Below, piece by piece: positions 9,087 to 18,457 of a stretch of 64,000 nucleotides of DNA (position 1 is its first letter; every line of letters starts with the position of its first letter). The notes under the pieces are model-generated. The model saw only the letters and a program-made list of their open reading frames with translations. It was not told the origin of the DNA and searched no databases. The stretch comes from Paludibacter sp. (GTDB lineage Bacteria; Bacteroidota; Bacteroidia; Bacteroidales; Paludibacteraceae), in the NCBI GenBank assembly GCA_028690665.1, contig JAQVAV010000014.1, positions 35,946 to 99,945 on the forward strand. Direction: 5' to 3'. Made by a program: the position numbers and the translations under genes.

Positions 9087-10985
9087 TCATGATTCGAGTG
9101 TGAATGCCACGGCATCGCTCGGCATACGCCAATCGCCACGCGGAGAAAGATTAATTGAACCGACTTTAGGACCATCCGGCATACAGGAACGCTTAAACTG
9201 CTGAGCAAAAAAACGACGCAAAAATACTTTCAACCATTTTTCGATGACCTCATCCTCATACATTCCTTCAAAAGCATTCTTTGCTAAAAACAAAATTTTT
9301 TCAGGGCTAAAACCGAACCGGACAAAATAATACAGATAAAAATCGTGTAACTCATAAGGCCCGACAAGATCCTCGGTTTTCTGAGCTATTTCTCCTTTAT
9401 CATCAGCCGGTAACAGTTCCGGGCTTACCGGAGTATCAAGCACATCCTGTAGAATTTCATACGAATGTTTGTCTAACTGTTGCGATGCCCAATCCACTAA
9501 ATAACGAACCAATGTTTTAGGCACTCCACTATTTACAGCATACATCGACATGTGATCGCCATTGTAAGTTGCCCATCCCAAAGCTAATTCCGAAAGATCT
9601 CCGGTTCCGATTACCAATCCGTTTTGCTGGTTAGCCATATCCATCAGAATCTGCGTTCGCTCACGGGCCTGCGTATTTTCATAAGTTACATCATGTACGG
9701 ATGCATCATGCTCTATATCTGCAAAATGTTGTTCACAAGCAGATTTTATCGAAATTTCTTTCAACGTAACTCCAAGAGATTTTATCAAACTGACAGCATT
9801 ATTATATGTCCTGTCCGTCGTACCAAAGCCGGGCATGGTAATTCCGGTAATCATTTTTCGATCATACCCAAGCTTATCAGCAGTTTTTACGCATACCAAT
9901 AAAGCCAGTGTAGAATCAAGTCCTCCCGAAATTCCGACAACTAAAGACTGTGCATTGGTATGCTTCCAGCGTTTTGCCAAGCCGCCCATCTGTATAGAAA
10001 ATATCTCCTCACAATTAGCATCCCGTGTTGCAAGTGGAGGTACAAAAGGATGAATCTCAAATTTGCGCTTCAATTTAAAATCAAGGAAATGAGCATCTTC
10101 TATTTTTATATAGCGATATTCTGTCTCAGACTTATCCCTGAAATAATTTGAATTCCGGATACGATCGGCCTGCAAGCGTTCTACATCAATTTCCGAAACT
10201 ACAAGTTGTGGCTCAAATACAAATTTTTTTGATGCTGCTACAATTTTTCCGTTTTCCGTAATTATTCCGTTTCCGGCATAAACAACATCCGTAGTTGATT
10301 CTCCATAGCCGGAAGAGGCATAAACGTAACCGGATATACAACGGGCAGACTGCTGTTCAATAAGTTGACGTAAATAGTTATGTTTGCCTATCAATTCATT
10401 TGTTGCAGAAAGATTAAAAATAATATCCGCCCCATGAAGCACATGTTGTGAACTCGGAGGAATCGGCACCCAAAGATCTTCGCAAATTTCTATCGCAAAA
10501 GAAAATACGCCATCAGTAAAAATCAGATCCCGGCCAAAAGAAATTTGTTGCCCGTTTACCAAAACGGTTTTCACATTCGTTTCCGTGGAAGATGTAAACC
10601 AACGTTTTTCGTAGAACTCATTATTGTTTGGCAAATGCGTTTTGGGCACAATTCCAAGAATATGCCCACCCTGCAACACCACCGCCACATTGAAAATCTG
10701 CCCGTTTACATGCAACGGCATACCAACAATTGCAACTGCAGTGGTGCTGAAAGTTGCCATTTGCAACTCATTTAGAGCCTCTAATGCATCATGTAGCAAT
10801 TGTTGTTGAAAAAACAAATCTGCACAAGTATATCCGGTTATAGAAAGCTCCGGAAAGCAAATAACCTGCACTTTGTCATTTTCAGCCTGTTGCAACAATT
10901 CATTTATTTTTAAAATATTATAGCTGCAATCTGCTACTTTTAAATCCGGAACAGCTGCCGCAACCCGGACAAAACCTTTATTCAT
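9087..10985 (-). CDS. nadE: glutamine-dependent NAD+ synthase
   Basis: 632 residues, the long two-domain form. The N-terminal nitrilase-type glutaminase domain carries the triad regions FPELSITGYTC (Glu), PKTHLPNNNEFYEKRWF (Lys) and FAIEICEDLW (Cys). The C-terminal ATP pyrophosphatase domain shows VVGISGGLDSTLALL, GTGDLSELALGW and the downstream ESPxx-equivalent region. It makes NAD+ from nicotinate adenine dinucleotide using glutamine-derived ammonia, the last step of NAD synthesis. Together with nadC and cinA in this window it covers de novo and salvage branches. It lies 27 bp upstream of the mscS-type gene. Confidence 0.96.
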   Translation of the reverse strand: MNKGFVRVAAAVPDLKVADCSYNILKINELLQQAENDKVQVICFPELSITGYTCADLFFQQQLLHDALEALNELQMATFSTTAVAIVGMPLHVNGQIFNVAVVLQGGHILGIVPKTHLPNNNEFYEKRWFTSSTETNVKTVLVNGQQISFGRDLIFTDGVFSFAIEICEDLWVPIPPSSQHVLHGADIIFNLSATNELIGKHNYLRQLIEQQSARCISGYVYASSGYGESTTDVVYAGNGIITENGKIVAASKKFVFEPQLVVSEIDVERLQADRIRNSNYFRDKSETEYRYIKIEDAHFLDFKLKRKFEIHPFVPPLATRDANCEEIFSIQMGGLAKRWKHTNAQSLVVGISGGLDSTLALLVCVKTADKLGYDRKMITGITMPGFGTTDRTYNNAVSLIKSLGVTLKEISIKSACEQHFADIEHDASVHDVTYENTQARERTQILMDMANQQNGLVIGTGDLSELALGWATYNGDHMSMYAVNSGVPKTLVRYLVDWASQQLDKHSYEILQDVLDTPVSPELLPADDKGEIAQKTEDLVGPYELHDFYLYYFVRFGFSPEKILFLAKNAFEGMYEDEVIEKWLKVFLRRFFAQQFKRSCMPDGPKVGSINLSPRGDWRMPSDAVAFTLES

Positions 10986-11026
10986 TTATCTAAAATCTAA
11001 GTTTTACATTAAATCCATTGATTATT

Positions 11027-11446
11027 TCACGCACCAATCTCCATTTTCTCCATATCACTCAAATAAATTTTAAGAGATCTGACAGAAATTCTTATTTCGA
11101 GCACTGAAAGTATAAGAGAAATAATCAACATTATCAACGCAACGGCAAATACATAAATCGACACCATTTGCAATCCTATATAAATCAAAAACATAGTAGC
11201 AACGCAAAGCAACAAACTCCCCACGCCCAACATTTGCATATTTCTGGTTAGTGACAAACGTTTATGCAAATTCATGATCTGGGCCTTTGTTAAAGCTGAA
11301 TGATCTTTCATATACTGATCCTTCAGCACTCGTACTAATTGGGCATAAGAGAGGAAACGGTTTGTATAAGCCAACAGCAATAAAGAAATAGCCGAAAATA
11401 AAAATGTCGGAGTAATAAGCGTCAGTTCTTCCATAATGATATTCAA
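11027..11446 (-). CDS. DUF2721 family membrane protein
   Basis: 139 residues with three hydrophobic segments (about 10-27, 72-94 and 97-117) and a basic stretch between the first two (RLSLTRN). The pattern MEELTLITPTFLFSAISLLLLAYTNRF..., including QIMNLHKRL, fits DUF2721, a small inner-membrane family of unknown function. A further in-frame start lies four codons earlier; the first is used here. A promoter-like box lies 16 bp upstream, and nadE follows after 41 bp. Confidence 0.8.
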   Translation of the reverse strand: MNIIMEELTLITPTFLFSAISLLLLAYTNRFLSYAQLVRVLKDQYMKDHSALTKAQIMNLHKRLSLTRNMQMLGVGSLLLCVATMFLIYIGLQMVSIYVFAVALIMLIISLILSVLEIRISVRSLKIYLSDMEKMEIGA

Positions 11447-11461
11447 AAAAATTAGCTATTA

Positions 11462-11469
11462 CAAAGATA
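11462..11469 (-). promoter_or_regulatory. -7 promoter box for the DUF2721/nadE/mscS run
   Basis: Reads TATCTTTG on the minus strand, an exact TAnnTTTG match, 16 bp upstream of the DUF2721 start. Confidence 0.5.
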
Positions 11470-11547
11470 GTAATTCTTTAGTAACAGAAGTATTCTAACA
11501 ATTAACAATTAATGGTTGATAATTGCTAATTGACTTTTGATAATGAA

Positions 11548-11583
11548 ATACCCGGAATGAACCTTGTTATTCAATCCGGGTAT
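11548..11583 (-). terminator. terminator after ferredoxin-NADP reductase
   Basis: The arms ATACCCGGA (11548-11556) and TCCGGGTAT (11575-11583) are perfectly complementary, in the gap downstream of the reductase stop. T-runs are weak on both sides, so it may act in either direction. Confidence 0.6.
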
Positions 11584-11611
11584 CTTGTGTATTGTATTAC
11601 GTTTCAGAAGT

Positions 11612-12418
11612 TTAATTAAACTTTTCTACATGAATCTGACCTTCTTCTTTACGTGTTTGTTCTTTGTAACCTTCAGTTTCAAGCATTTCAACCATTCCGC
11701 CTACCATTCGAGGATTTCCACACAGGAAAATATGTGTATTTTCAGCCGTTGGTTTAAATCCCCATAATTTTTCAATCGCTCCTTCTTTCCAAATGGCTTC
11801 GATAAATTCGGTACGTCCGTGCCATGCAACATATTCCCTTTCCGGGTTTGTAATGGTAGGAATATACTTGAATTTAGGTGACAATGCCTGCAACAAATTC
11901 AGTTCAGAAGAATAGCCCAAGTCCCAAGAATTAGCTGCACCATGTATAACAACGATATTGCCTTTGCGGTGAAGCGCATCTGTACGAAGCATACTCATGT
12001 AAGGAGCAACACCGGTACCGGTACCAATAAGCACGATATTCTGATCTTCCTGAATTTTGTCCATAGTGAACATACCCACGAACTTGTTGCCCAACCAAAT
12101 TTTGTCGCCGATATTCAAATTAAACAAACGGGGAGTCAAAGCTCCGGAATGTACCAGGGTAATATAAAACTCAACATAATCTTTTGATAAACTTGATGAA
12201 GCTATTGAATACGCCCGTTTGATAAGTTTATCCTGATCCGGTTCAACCGGTTCTTCAGTTGCTTCAGGACATTTGGCGTTTGTTGGAGGTAACCCGATAG
12301 CCACAAATTGTCCCGGTTTAAAGTCTGGCAACTCCCAACCCAGCGGAGCAATTCTAAACACTTTCATAATAGGTGACACCTGCACAACCTGTTGTACTAT
12401 AGCATTTAATTCTTCCAT
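11612..12418 (-). CDS. ferredoxin-NADP+ reductase
   Basis: 268 residues. The FAD-binding barrel carries KRAYSIASS (about residue 69), the NADP domain begins with LIGTGTGVAPYMSMLRT (about 130), and LCGNPRMV lies near the C-terminus. The length and order match bacterial ferredoxin/flavodoxin-NADP reductases (Fpr-like). A short insertion (PPTNAKCPEATEEPVEPDQ) precedes the FAD motif. It should move electrons between NADPH and ferredoxin or flavodoxin in the cytosol. It stands alone, with its own promoter box about 100 bp upstream and a hairpin downstream. Confidence 0.9.
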   Translation of the reverse strand: MEELNAIVQQVVQVSPIMKVFRIAPLGWELPDFKPGQFVAIGLPPTNAKCPEATEEPVEPDQDKLIKRAYSIASSSLSKDYVEFYITLVHSGALTPRLFNLNIGDKIWLGNKFVGMFTMDKIQEDQNIVLIGTGTGVAPYMSMLRTDALHRKGNIVVIHGAANSWDLGYSSELNLLQALSPKFKYIPTITNPEREYVAWHGRTEFIEAIWKEGAIEKLWGFKPTAENTHIFLCGNPRMVGGMVEMLETEGYKEQTRKEEGQIHVEKFN

Positions 12419-12936
12419 AAAATATTGTTTTATTTGATTTGTCTTAATTTAATTGTTTTACGTATAATCTTATCACAATGAAAATCATTACAATATTATT
12501 TTCAAAGTATTTTAACGGCACAAAGATACAAAAACTCCCGTACTCTCTGCCATATAGTCAGCTGTTTTTTTAATTTTATGTCTTTTTCTGTTATCTATAA
12601 AAATATAGAAAAAAACTATTTTACACCGAACTACCATGACTGCAAATGATAATTAGAAACAACAAAGCTAACCAGTTCCAAATAATCGCAAAAAATAAGT
12701 TTTTATCACAAACGTCCAGAAACAGAAAGAATTAATAAAACTATTCATCAAAAAATATTTATTTGAATTTATTTATACAAAATAGTTCAATTATCTTTAC
12801 ATTGAATTTCTTTAAATTCATCTGCAATATCAAAATGTCGTATTCAAGTCTGAATCTAAATGGCAGATTTGATAAATACAAATCAGACACAACTCTTAGT
12901 GTCAAAACCTGATAAAACACAATATATTATATAGTT
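12419..12936. other. 518-bp divergent intergenic region
   Basis: AT-rich region between the divergent reductase and AICAR formyltransferase genes. On the minus strand, 12521-12528 reads TATCTTTG, a good -7 box for the reductase. On the plus strand a weaker TATCTTTA lies near 12792 for the formyltransferase. I see no open reading frame and no recognisable riboswitch or RNA gene here. Confidence 0.5.
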
Positions 12937-14022
12937 ATGGTTTTAAAATATGGAATGAATCCGTATCAGGATTATGCGGAAGTGGTGGACAATGCAAATG
13001 CTTTGAAACTACTAAATGGAAATCCAAGTGTTATTAATGTGCTGGATGCCCTGAACTCGTGGCAATTAGTAAAAGAAGTAAGCACTACTTTGGGCATTGC
13101 CAGTGCTACATCGTTCAAACATGTTACTCCTTCGGGAGTGGCAGTAGCCAAAGAGCTCAATGAAAACGAAAAACAGGCTTATCTGATCAAACGGCCCTTA
13201 TCGGTCTTGGCCAGTGCTTATGCCGGTGCACGCGGAACTGACCGATTGGCTTCGTTTGGAGATTTTATCGCTTTGAGCGAATGTGTGGACGAGAGCACAG
13301 CTTTATTGATTAAATCAGAAGTATCGGATGGTGTGGTTGCACCCGATTATACACCTGAAGCACTGGAAATTCTGAAAGCTAAAAAGAAAGGTGGCTATGT
13401 GATTTTTCAAATTGATCCGGATTATGTACCTGCCGAAATAGAATCGAGGGAAGTATTCGGAATTACTATCAGACAAAAACGCAACAATTTGCAAGTGACA
13501 GATGACTTATTTGCCAACATCGTAACACAACCAAAAACTTTGTCGCCGCAAATATTGGCCGATCTCAAATTAGGCATACTGACTTTGAAATATACACAGT
13601 CAAACTCTATTTGCGTGGTAAATAACGGTCAGGTAATAGGCGTTGGTTCTGGGCAACAATCCCGTATTCTGTGTTCGAATCTGGCATTAACAAAAGCAAA
13701 CATCTGGTACCAGAAATCGCGTCTGAACTATGACTTTCTGAAAGAACATGCCGATATGAAACGAACTGAACTTGATCAATTGATTGAACTAAAACGTGAA
13801 AAAACTTTCGGAAATAAAATTATGCTGAACGAACTGCCCGGAACATGTCTGCTTTCTGATGGCTTCTTTCCTCAGAAAGATAATATAGAGTTAGCTCACC
13901 AATACGGAGTGAAATATATTGCTTCACCTATGGGTTCTATCCGCGATAAGGAAATTATAGAAACTGCTGATAAATATGGGATTACATTTATTAATACCGG
14001 AGTGAGATTGTTTCATCATTAA
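12937..14022 (+). CDS. stand-alone AICAR transformylase (PurH C-terminal type)
   Basis: 361 residues corresponding to the AICAR formyltransferase domain of the bifunctional PurH. It opens with LKYGMNPYQDYAEV (PurH has LRYGxNPHQ at this domain start) and contains SATSFKHVTPSGVAVA with the catalytic Lys-His pair, YAGARGTDRLASFGDF and SNSICVVNNGQVIGVGSGQQSR. The IMP cyclohydrolase domain is absent, and the upstream DNA does not encode it. It should formylate AICAR to FAICAR in purine synthesis. A separate enzyme must close the ring, or a full PurH exists elsewhere with this as a second copy. Stand-alone versions are known in Bacteroidetes. A bidirectional terminator follows. Confidence 0.9.
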   Translation: MVLKYGMNPYQDYAEVVDNANALKLLNGNPSVINVLDALNSWQLVKEVSTTLGIASATSFKHVTPSGVAVAKELNENEKQAYLIKRPLSVLASAYAGARGTDRLASFGDFIALSECVDESTALLIKSEVSDGVVAPDYTPEALEILKAKKKGGYVIFQIDPDYVPAEIESREVFGITIRQKRNNLQVTDDLFANIVTQPKTLSPQILADLKLGILTLKYTQSNSICVVNNGQVIGVGSGQQSRILCSNLALTKANIWYQKSRLNYDFLKEHADMKRTELDQLIELKREKTFGNKIMLNELPGTCLLSDGFFPQKDNIELAHQYGVKYIASPMGSIRDKEIIETADKYGITFINTGVRLFHH

Positions 14023-14036
14023 AGTATTTTTATAAA

Positions 14037-14072
14037 AAATGAGCCGTTGATTTTTCATTCTCCGGCTCATTT
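14037..14072. terminator. bidirectional terminator
   Basis: The inverted repeat AAATGAGCCG / CGGCTCATTT has A-runs on the left and T-rich sequence on the right. It lies between the convergent formyltransferase and serine hydrolase genes and can serve both. Confidence 0.75.
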
Positions 14073-14093
14073 ATTATTTATCTGATATTTTTC

Positions 14094-15443
14094 TTATTTT
14101 TCAATAGCGTCAACCACTTCCGCTAAAAATTTAGGATAATCGAAATCTCCTTTTTTAGAAAAACCGGTTCTGACTACTACCAAATCAAGTGATGGAATAA
14201 TGTAAATATATTGTCCATCGTGACCGCGACACATGTATAAATCCGATGGAACGCCTGGATAATCTCCCGATTGATTTAGCCAGAAGAATGATCCGTATTC
14301 CCCTTTAGAACCAGCCGCAGGTTGCATGGTATAATCAGTCCAGCCTTCAGGTAGAATCTGATTTCCCAGCCAGTTACCTTTATGAAAATAAAGCAGTCCG
14401 AAGCGAACATAATCCCGCATAGTGGCATAAATATACGATGAACCTGTAAATGTTCCTGAAGGATCAACTTCAAACACAGCGCTCCTCATCCCGAGCGGAT
14501 TGAAAAGTTCTTTCCTTGGAAATGCAAAATAGACCGAATCGTTATTAAGAATCTTGCGTATCAGATAGCTGACAATATTAGTCGCTCCCGAATTGTAGGC
14601 CCAAAGAGAATCCGAGCGAACAACAGCTTTTTTCAAATAGGTATAAGCTGCCATATTTTTTTCTTTGTGAAGCATAATGGTTACATCCGACAAATTGCCG
14701 TAATCCTCGTTCCAGTCGAGGCCACTGTTCATGTGCATCAGGCTTTCGATGGTAATTTTAGAACGTTCATCGTTTTTCCATTCGGGAATATCTGCCGGCT
14801 TCTTGATGTTGAATAATCCTTTTTTGACCATAATGCCCACGAGTGCCTGCGTGAAACTCTTGGCCATCGACCAGCTCAGAAAACGATTTTCAGCAGAAAA
14901 ACCAGAAGCATATTTTTCGGCTATCAACTGATCTTTGTAAGCAATAGCAACCGCAAAAGTTCCTTTGCTGCCCACAGTGTCTTTGAATGCATTTTGCAAA
15001 GCATCGTTTAGTTTAATTAAATCAATGCCTGTAGGAATACTGTCCGAAAGTTTGTTTCCGGCAGGCCATGCTACTGTATCAGGATCAATGTCGGGCTGCT
15101 CTACTTTTACATACGGTCGGTTCCGAATTTCGTCTTCATTTCCACGAACCAACACACATCCGAATCCATCGATATAAATAGCTTTGGAGGTAGCCCAAAG
15201 AAAACGGCTGGTTACTTCTTTTTTCTCATAATCAATTGTATTGCTGGTAAATTTGATAAAAGAAAAATTCAGATCAGTTGCTTCCACACTTTCCTGTGTT
15301 CTGTTACCGACGAAAACATCCGATGCCAGATTCTTGGCTGCATATCCTGTAATAATTGGTGTCAATAAATGAATGTAGTAAATCCCTCCTGCAAGCGCAA
15401 GTAAAAGGACAATCCCAATAATTCGTAAAATTTTCTTTTTCAT
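14094..15443 (-). CDS. serine hydrolase, beta-lactamase class C / PBP-like
   Basis: 449 residues. An N-terminal hydrophobic segment (about 6-26) acts as a signal anchor, so the protein probably faces the periplasm. The class C beta-lactamase-like domain has SMAK as the SxxK nucleophile motif (in LSWSMAKSFTQALVGIM), YNSG as the YxN-type motif, and RGHDGQYIYIIP near the C-terminus in place of the KTG box. Members include D-aminopeptidases, esterases and PBP4*-like proteins, so the substrate is not assigned. The first ~110 residues contain an unassigned region. Its closest upstream promoter-like box reads TATATTTG on the minus strand at 15518-15525. Confidence 0.88.
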   Translation of the reverse strand: MKKKILRIIGIVLLLALAGGIYYIHLLTPIITGYAAKNLASDVFVGNRTQESVEATDLNFSFIKFTSNTIDYEKKEVTSRFLWATSKAIYIDGFGCVLVRGNEDEIRNRPYVKVEQPDIDPDTVAWPAGNKLSDSIPTGIDLIKLNDALQNAFKDTVGSKGTFAVAIAYKDQLIAEKYASGFSAENRFLSWSMAKSFTQALVGIMVKKGLFNIKKPADIPEWKNDERSKITIESLMHMNSGLDWNEDYGNLSDVTIMLHKEKNMAAYTYLKKAVVRSDSLWAYNSGATNIVSYLIRKILNNDSVYFAFPRKELFNPLGMRSAVFEVDPSGTFTGSSYIYATMRDYVRFGLLYFHKGNWLGNQILPEGWTDYTMQPAAGSKGEYGSFFWLNQSGDYPGVPSDLYMCRGHDGQYIYIIPSLDLVVVRTGFSKKGDFDYPKFLAEVVDAIEK

Positions 15444-15617
15444 GTGTTTGTAATTTAGAATCGAGAACCAAGATAATGGGCTGATATGTCATAACACATT
15501 TTTATTGATCCTTCTCGCAAATATAACCTTTTTTAAGTAACATGGGTTTTCTTATCCATAAATTAGAAATTCCGAACCGTTGATTCATTAAAAAAATAGT
15601 TGTAACTATTTATTGTT

Positions 15618-15680
15618 TTTTGTCTAAAAAAGAAATAAGACATTTTTAATTCCATCTGATTTAAAAGTCAAGATAAGTTC
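15618..15680. repeat. right end of an inverted-repeat element
   Basis: About 62 bp here closely match 47948-48011, the right end of the 180-bp inverted-repeat element. Both end in an 18-bp terminal repeat (here AAAAGTCAAGATAAGTTC, 15663-15680). This repeat also resembles the right end of the IS5-type element at 59143-60070. I find no matching left end here, so it looks like a solo remnant. Confidence 0.7.
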
Positions 15681-15729
15681 AACAAGTATTAGTTAAATAA
15701 TTGCTGATTATAAATACAAAATAATTAAA

Positions 15730-16105
15730 ATGAAAAATAAAATGTTAAACAATTCAAAGAGTTTATTATTAGGAAGTTTTCTCTCTATTTTCAGTTCTAT
15801 CCATTGTAAAAGAGAGACCAAATGTGTTATTCATTCTTTCAGATGATCAAAGTGTTCCTGATTTAGGTTGTTACGGTAATCCTGATTTACATACGCCAAA
15901 TCTTGATAAATTAGCAAAAGGAGGAGCTCTCTTTAGACAGTTTTTTACAGCAGCATCTCAATCAGTTCCATCCCGAGCATCTCTTCTCACTGGTCGCAAT
16001 GTCTTGTCTGTTGATGTGTTGCGCTTTTCAAGCCCTCTCCCACGTGAATATGCAACTTTCCCTGAGATATTAAGAAAAAATGGTTATTATGTTGGGGTAT
16101 TGTAA
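15730..16105 (+). pseudogene. truncated, frameshifted S-type sulfatase
   Basis: An ATG at 15730 opens a signal-peptide-like segment (SLLLGSFLSIFSS). The sulfatase reading continues one frame away from about 15811, so a one-base shift lies in the AAAAGAGAGACC stretch. The second part has PNVLFILSDDQ with the metal-binding Asp pair, LGCYGN, HTPNLDKLA and SVPSRASLLTGR. That last motif is the S-type formylglycine signature, in which Ser rather than Cys is matured. The reading stops after GYYVGVL, where family members continue for several hundred residues. The broken end meets unrelated DNA and a transposase fragment. The gene is dead. Confidence 0.85.
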
Positions 16106-16184
16106 CATGATTAAATTCTAACCTCCCCATTGCCACAAAAGTACACCAATAAAAGTTCCTATCGCACCACCTGAAAAGAATTAT

Positions 16185-16502
16185 GTCATGTAAATAGTAT
16201 ACAAACCATTGTGATTACCTGCTATTGGGTTTAATAGAGCTAAAGGTAAACCCTGTATGTCTGACAAATACAACGAATTGGTTGTCTTTCTTTTCTTTCG
16301 GCCCTGATAAGCAACTTGCTCGCCTCCGCGAAGTATTGTAGCGTGGCTTCCATCCAAATTGGCACTTGACAAATTCAGAAATGATTTATATTTTTCAAAG
16401 ATTTTCTTTCAACAGAATTCTCATTCTCCATTCTTACACCATTTACGAAAATGGCCAAAAACGGTTTTATGACTAAATACAACTTCCGAAAACAAACTTT
16501 TT
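16185..16502 (-). mobile_element. internal remnant of an IS5-type transposase
   Basis: The minus strand encodes LDGSHATILRGGEQVAYQGR, KKRKTTNSLYLSD and NPIAGNHNGLY, closely matching the first catalytic-Asp region of the IS at 59143-60070. DNA similarity continues upstream to about 16502 (CGCCTGTAAAAAGTTTG, TTTTTGGCCATTTTCGTAAATGG). Both ends of the element and most of the coding region are gone, and the frame is interrupted near 16400. It lies beside the broken sulfatase. Its orientation is opposite to the other copy. Confidence 0.85.
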
Positions 16503-16540
16503 ACAGGCGAAATTTGCTGTTACTGACTCGGAATAAAATA

Positions 16541-16577
16541 AAAAACCATTCCAAATTAATGATTTAGAATGGTTTTT
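16541..16577. terminator. terminator downstream of tRNA-Lys
   Basis: The arms AAAAACCATTC and GAATGGTTTTT are nearly perfect, with T-runs in both directions. It lies about 34 bp past the 3' end of the minus-strand tRNA-Lys. Confidence 0.7.
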
Positions 16578-16610
16578 CTTTTGATTGTCGTTAAACGATT
16601 TTCTTTTTAG

Positions 16611-16683
16611 TGACTCCGGAGGGCCTCGAACCCTCGACCCACAGATTAAGAGTCTGTTGCTCTGCCAACTGAGCTACGAAGTC
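16611..16683 (-). tRNA. tRNA-Lys (anticodon CTT)
   Basis: The minus strand folds as a cloverleaf. The acceptor GACTTCG pairs with CGGAGTC, followed by discriminator A. The D arm is GCTCAGTTGGCAGAGC, the anticodon stem ACAGA/TCTGT encloses loop CTCTTAA (anticodon CTT), and the T arm contains GGTTCGAGGCC. CCA is not encoded. It follows the beta-barrel gene of the cytochrome cluster by about 160 bp on the same strand. Confidence 0.95.
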
Positions 16684-16839
16684 ATTTTTTAGTTTTCGGA
16701 ATTACATTATTGTAAATTTTTCCGAAAAACGTGACAAAAATAATGAAAAAAATGGAGCTAACGATGCTTTTTATGAAAAAATATCGGGTGATTTCCGGTC
16801 TGACTGGAATATATGATTACTTATTGATTTGATAACACT

Positions 16840-18441
16840 TCAGAATCGTTGTGTCAGATTGATATATAATCTTTCGGACATGTTGTCGTCGGAGTCTATA
16901 GAACCTTCAAAATCGGCGGACAGCAGTAGCTTTTTAGCAATTTGCCAACTAATGCTGATATCTCCGATTTGTTCATTCAGAATTTTGCTGGAAGTAAATG
17001 TATAATCTACTTTGCGGTACGATAATTCGGTGTAAAACTTACCTTTAATAAAATCGCGTGACAGAGTTCCTCCGTATATTAAGCCGGAAGTATAATCGGT
17101 TTTCAACCAGGTAAAATCACCGGTTAGTGACGCTCCTATCCACGGCAATTGTGTGTAAGTGAGGTAGGTGTTTGCATTTTGGGAGACTCCGCTATATGTT
17201 GTAGCCATTCGATAGCCGGCAGTTCCACCCCAGTAAAGGAAACGAAGTGGACGATAATTGAACTGAAACCGAAGTCCCTGACGGGTTTCTTTATCAAGTA
17301 AACTGTCGATATAATTTTTGTATGTTTCGTAGTAGTACACATTTTTACGGGCATCGTAAGTCAGTGCTGTTGATAGTTTCTTTATTGGACGGTAACGTAA
17401 CGAAAGATAAACGCTTGTCAGGTCGAAAGTTGTTGTTAGTTGATTATTGACTTTGCCATATAAGTCTATTTCTGTTGAACCGAAAAGATCCAAATTGTGC
17501 AACAACGAATTACTGTGTTGGATATAGAGAAAACGGCGGTCGGTAACCAGATTGTTGGTTTGATTGAAAATGGCTGCTGTTGTATTCATACTGCCACCTT
17601 TCGAATTTTGGAAATGATGTCCGATAAAGGCTCCTGCCTGTAAGAGAGTCGGATTGAAGCTGTAGTAATAAGTGTCCGGACGTGATCCGATCAGAGCTCC
17701 GTAAGAAAATGCTTTGCCTTCGTGTTGATACTGAAGACCGTCCACCGCTCCGATATTGGCCATGTTCGGATTAATTTTTCTGCCCAGTATCAAATTGTTA
17801 TTTCCGAGTTCGTATTTCAGTGCTAAATTATAAATTCGCAGATTTTCCTGCATTGTAGCACTCTCTCCAAGTTTGTGGGTGTACGAAAGGTACGTTTCTG
17901 CTGATAAGCCTGTATTGGCAATTTTGTTTATGTTCAGCGAAATATTGTATTTCAAACGTTCTGTCGTTGGCACTAATGAATCATTGGAACTGACCGTATA
18001 AGATGAAACTGAGATCCGACCGTTTACCTTTGCTATGGGCAATCTGCCATTTTTCTGTTTTTGGATATTTTCTATGGCCAGATCGTTGATAGCAACTGCC
18101 TCTTTTGATTTTTCAATTTGAACTTCGGGAGTTGAAAGTTGTTTTTTGTGAATGATGGCAACAATTTCCGAGTTTTTCACAGGAATATACTTTTCTAATT
18201 TAGTACAGACACATGAAATTGACGACAGGTTACTGACTGTCATTACCGGGACTAATTTATTGTTTTCTGACAAAAAAAGTGTATCTCCGGTATGAATTCC
18301 ATTCGTACTATTGAATCTGACATAAACGTTTTGTGAACTAATGTAGGAAATAAAACCCTTGTTGGTTTCTCCGGTAGTATTTTGCCCGAAAACTGAAATT
18401 ACGGTCAATAATGTTGCTGCCAATAATTGTAATATTCTCAT
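16840..18441 (-). CDS. outer-membrane beta-barrel protein of the cytochrome cluster
   Basis: 533 residues from the ATG at 18441. A longer in-frame reading to 18522 would overlap the upstream cytochrome gene; the later start gives a clean signal peptide (MRILQLLAATLLTVISVFGQ) and a 16-bp gap. The first ~130 mature residues may form a small beta domain plus a Lys/Glu-rich linker. The rest is a series of amphipathic strands with aromatic girdles (for example FYTELSYRKVDYTF) and ends in LYINLTQRF, a typical barrel terminus. There is no CxxCH. As the last gene after two multiheme cytochromes it could be an electron-conduit porin, by analogy with porin-cytochrome systems. I see no sequence match to MtrB and the role is inference. 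Confidence 0.7.
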   Translation of the reverse strand: MRILQLLAATLLTVISVFGQNTTGETNKGFISYISSQNVYVRFNSTNGIHTGDTLFLSENNKLVPVMTVSNLSSISCVCTKLEKYIPVKNSEIVAIIHKKQLSTPEVQIEKSKEAVAINDLAIENIQKQKNGRLPIAKVNGRISVSSYTVSSNDSLVPTTERLKYNISLNINKIANTGLSAETYLSYTHKLGESATMQENLRIYNLALKYELGNNNLILGRKINPNMANIGAVDGLQYQHEGKAFSYGALIGSRPDTYYYSFNPTLLQAGAFIGHHFQNSKGGSMNTTAAIFNQTNNLVTDRRFLYIQHSNSLLHNLDLFGSTEIDLYGKVNNQLTTTFDLTSVYLSLRYRPIKKLSTALTYDARKNVYYYETYKNYIDSLLDKETRQGLRFQFNYRPLRFLYWGGTAGYRMATTYSGVSQNANTYLTYTQLPWIGASLTGDFTWLKTDYTSGLIYGGTLSRDFIKGKFYTELSYRKVDYTFTSSKILNEQIGDISISWQIAKKLLLSADFEGSIDSDDNMSERLYINLTQRF

Positions 18442-18457
18442 TCCGTGTGTTAATTGA

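Noticed and set aside
12419..12936. possible riboswitch in the long leader of the AICAR formyltransferase
   Set aside because: I could not find any conserved core of known purine, THF or ZTP riboswitches and saw no paired regions of note.
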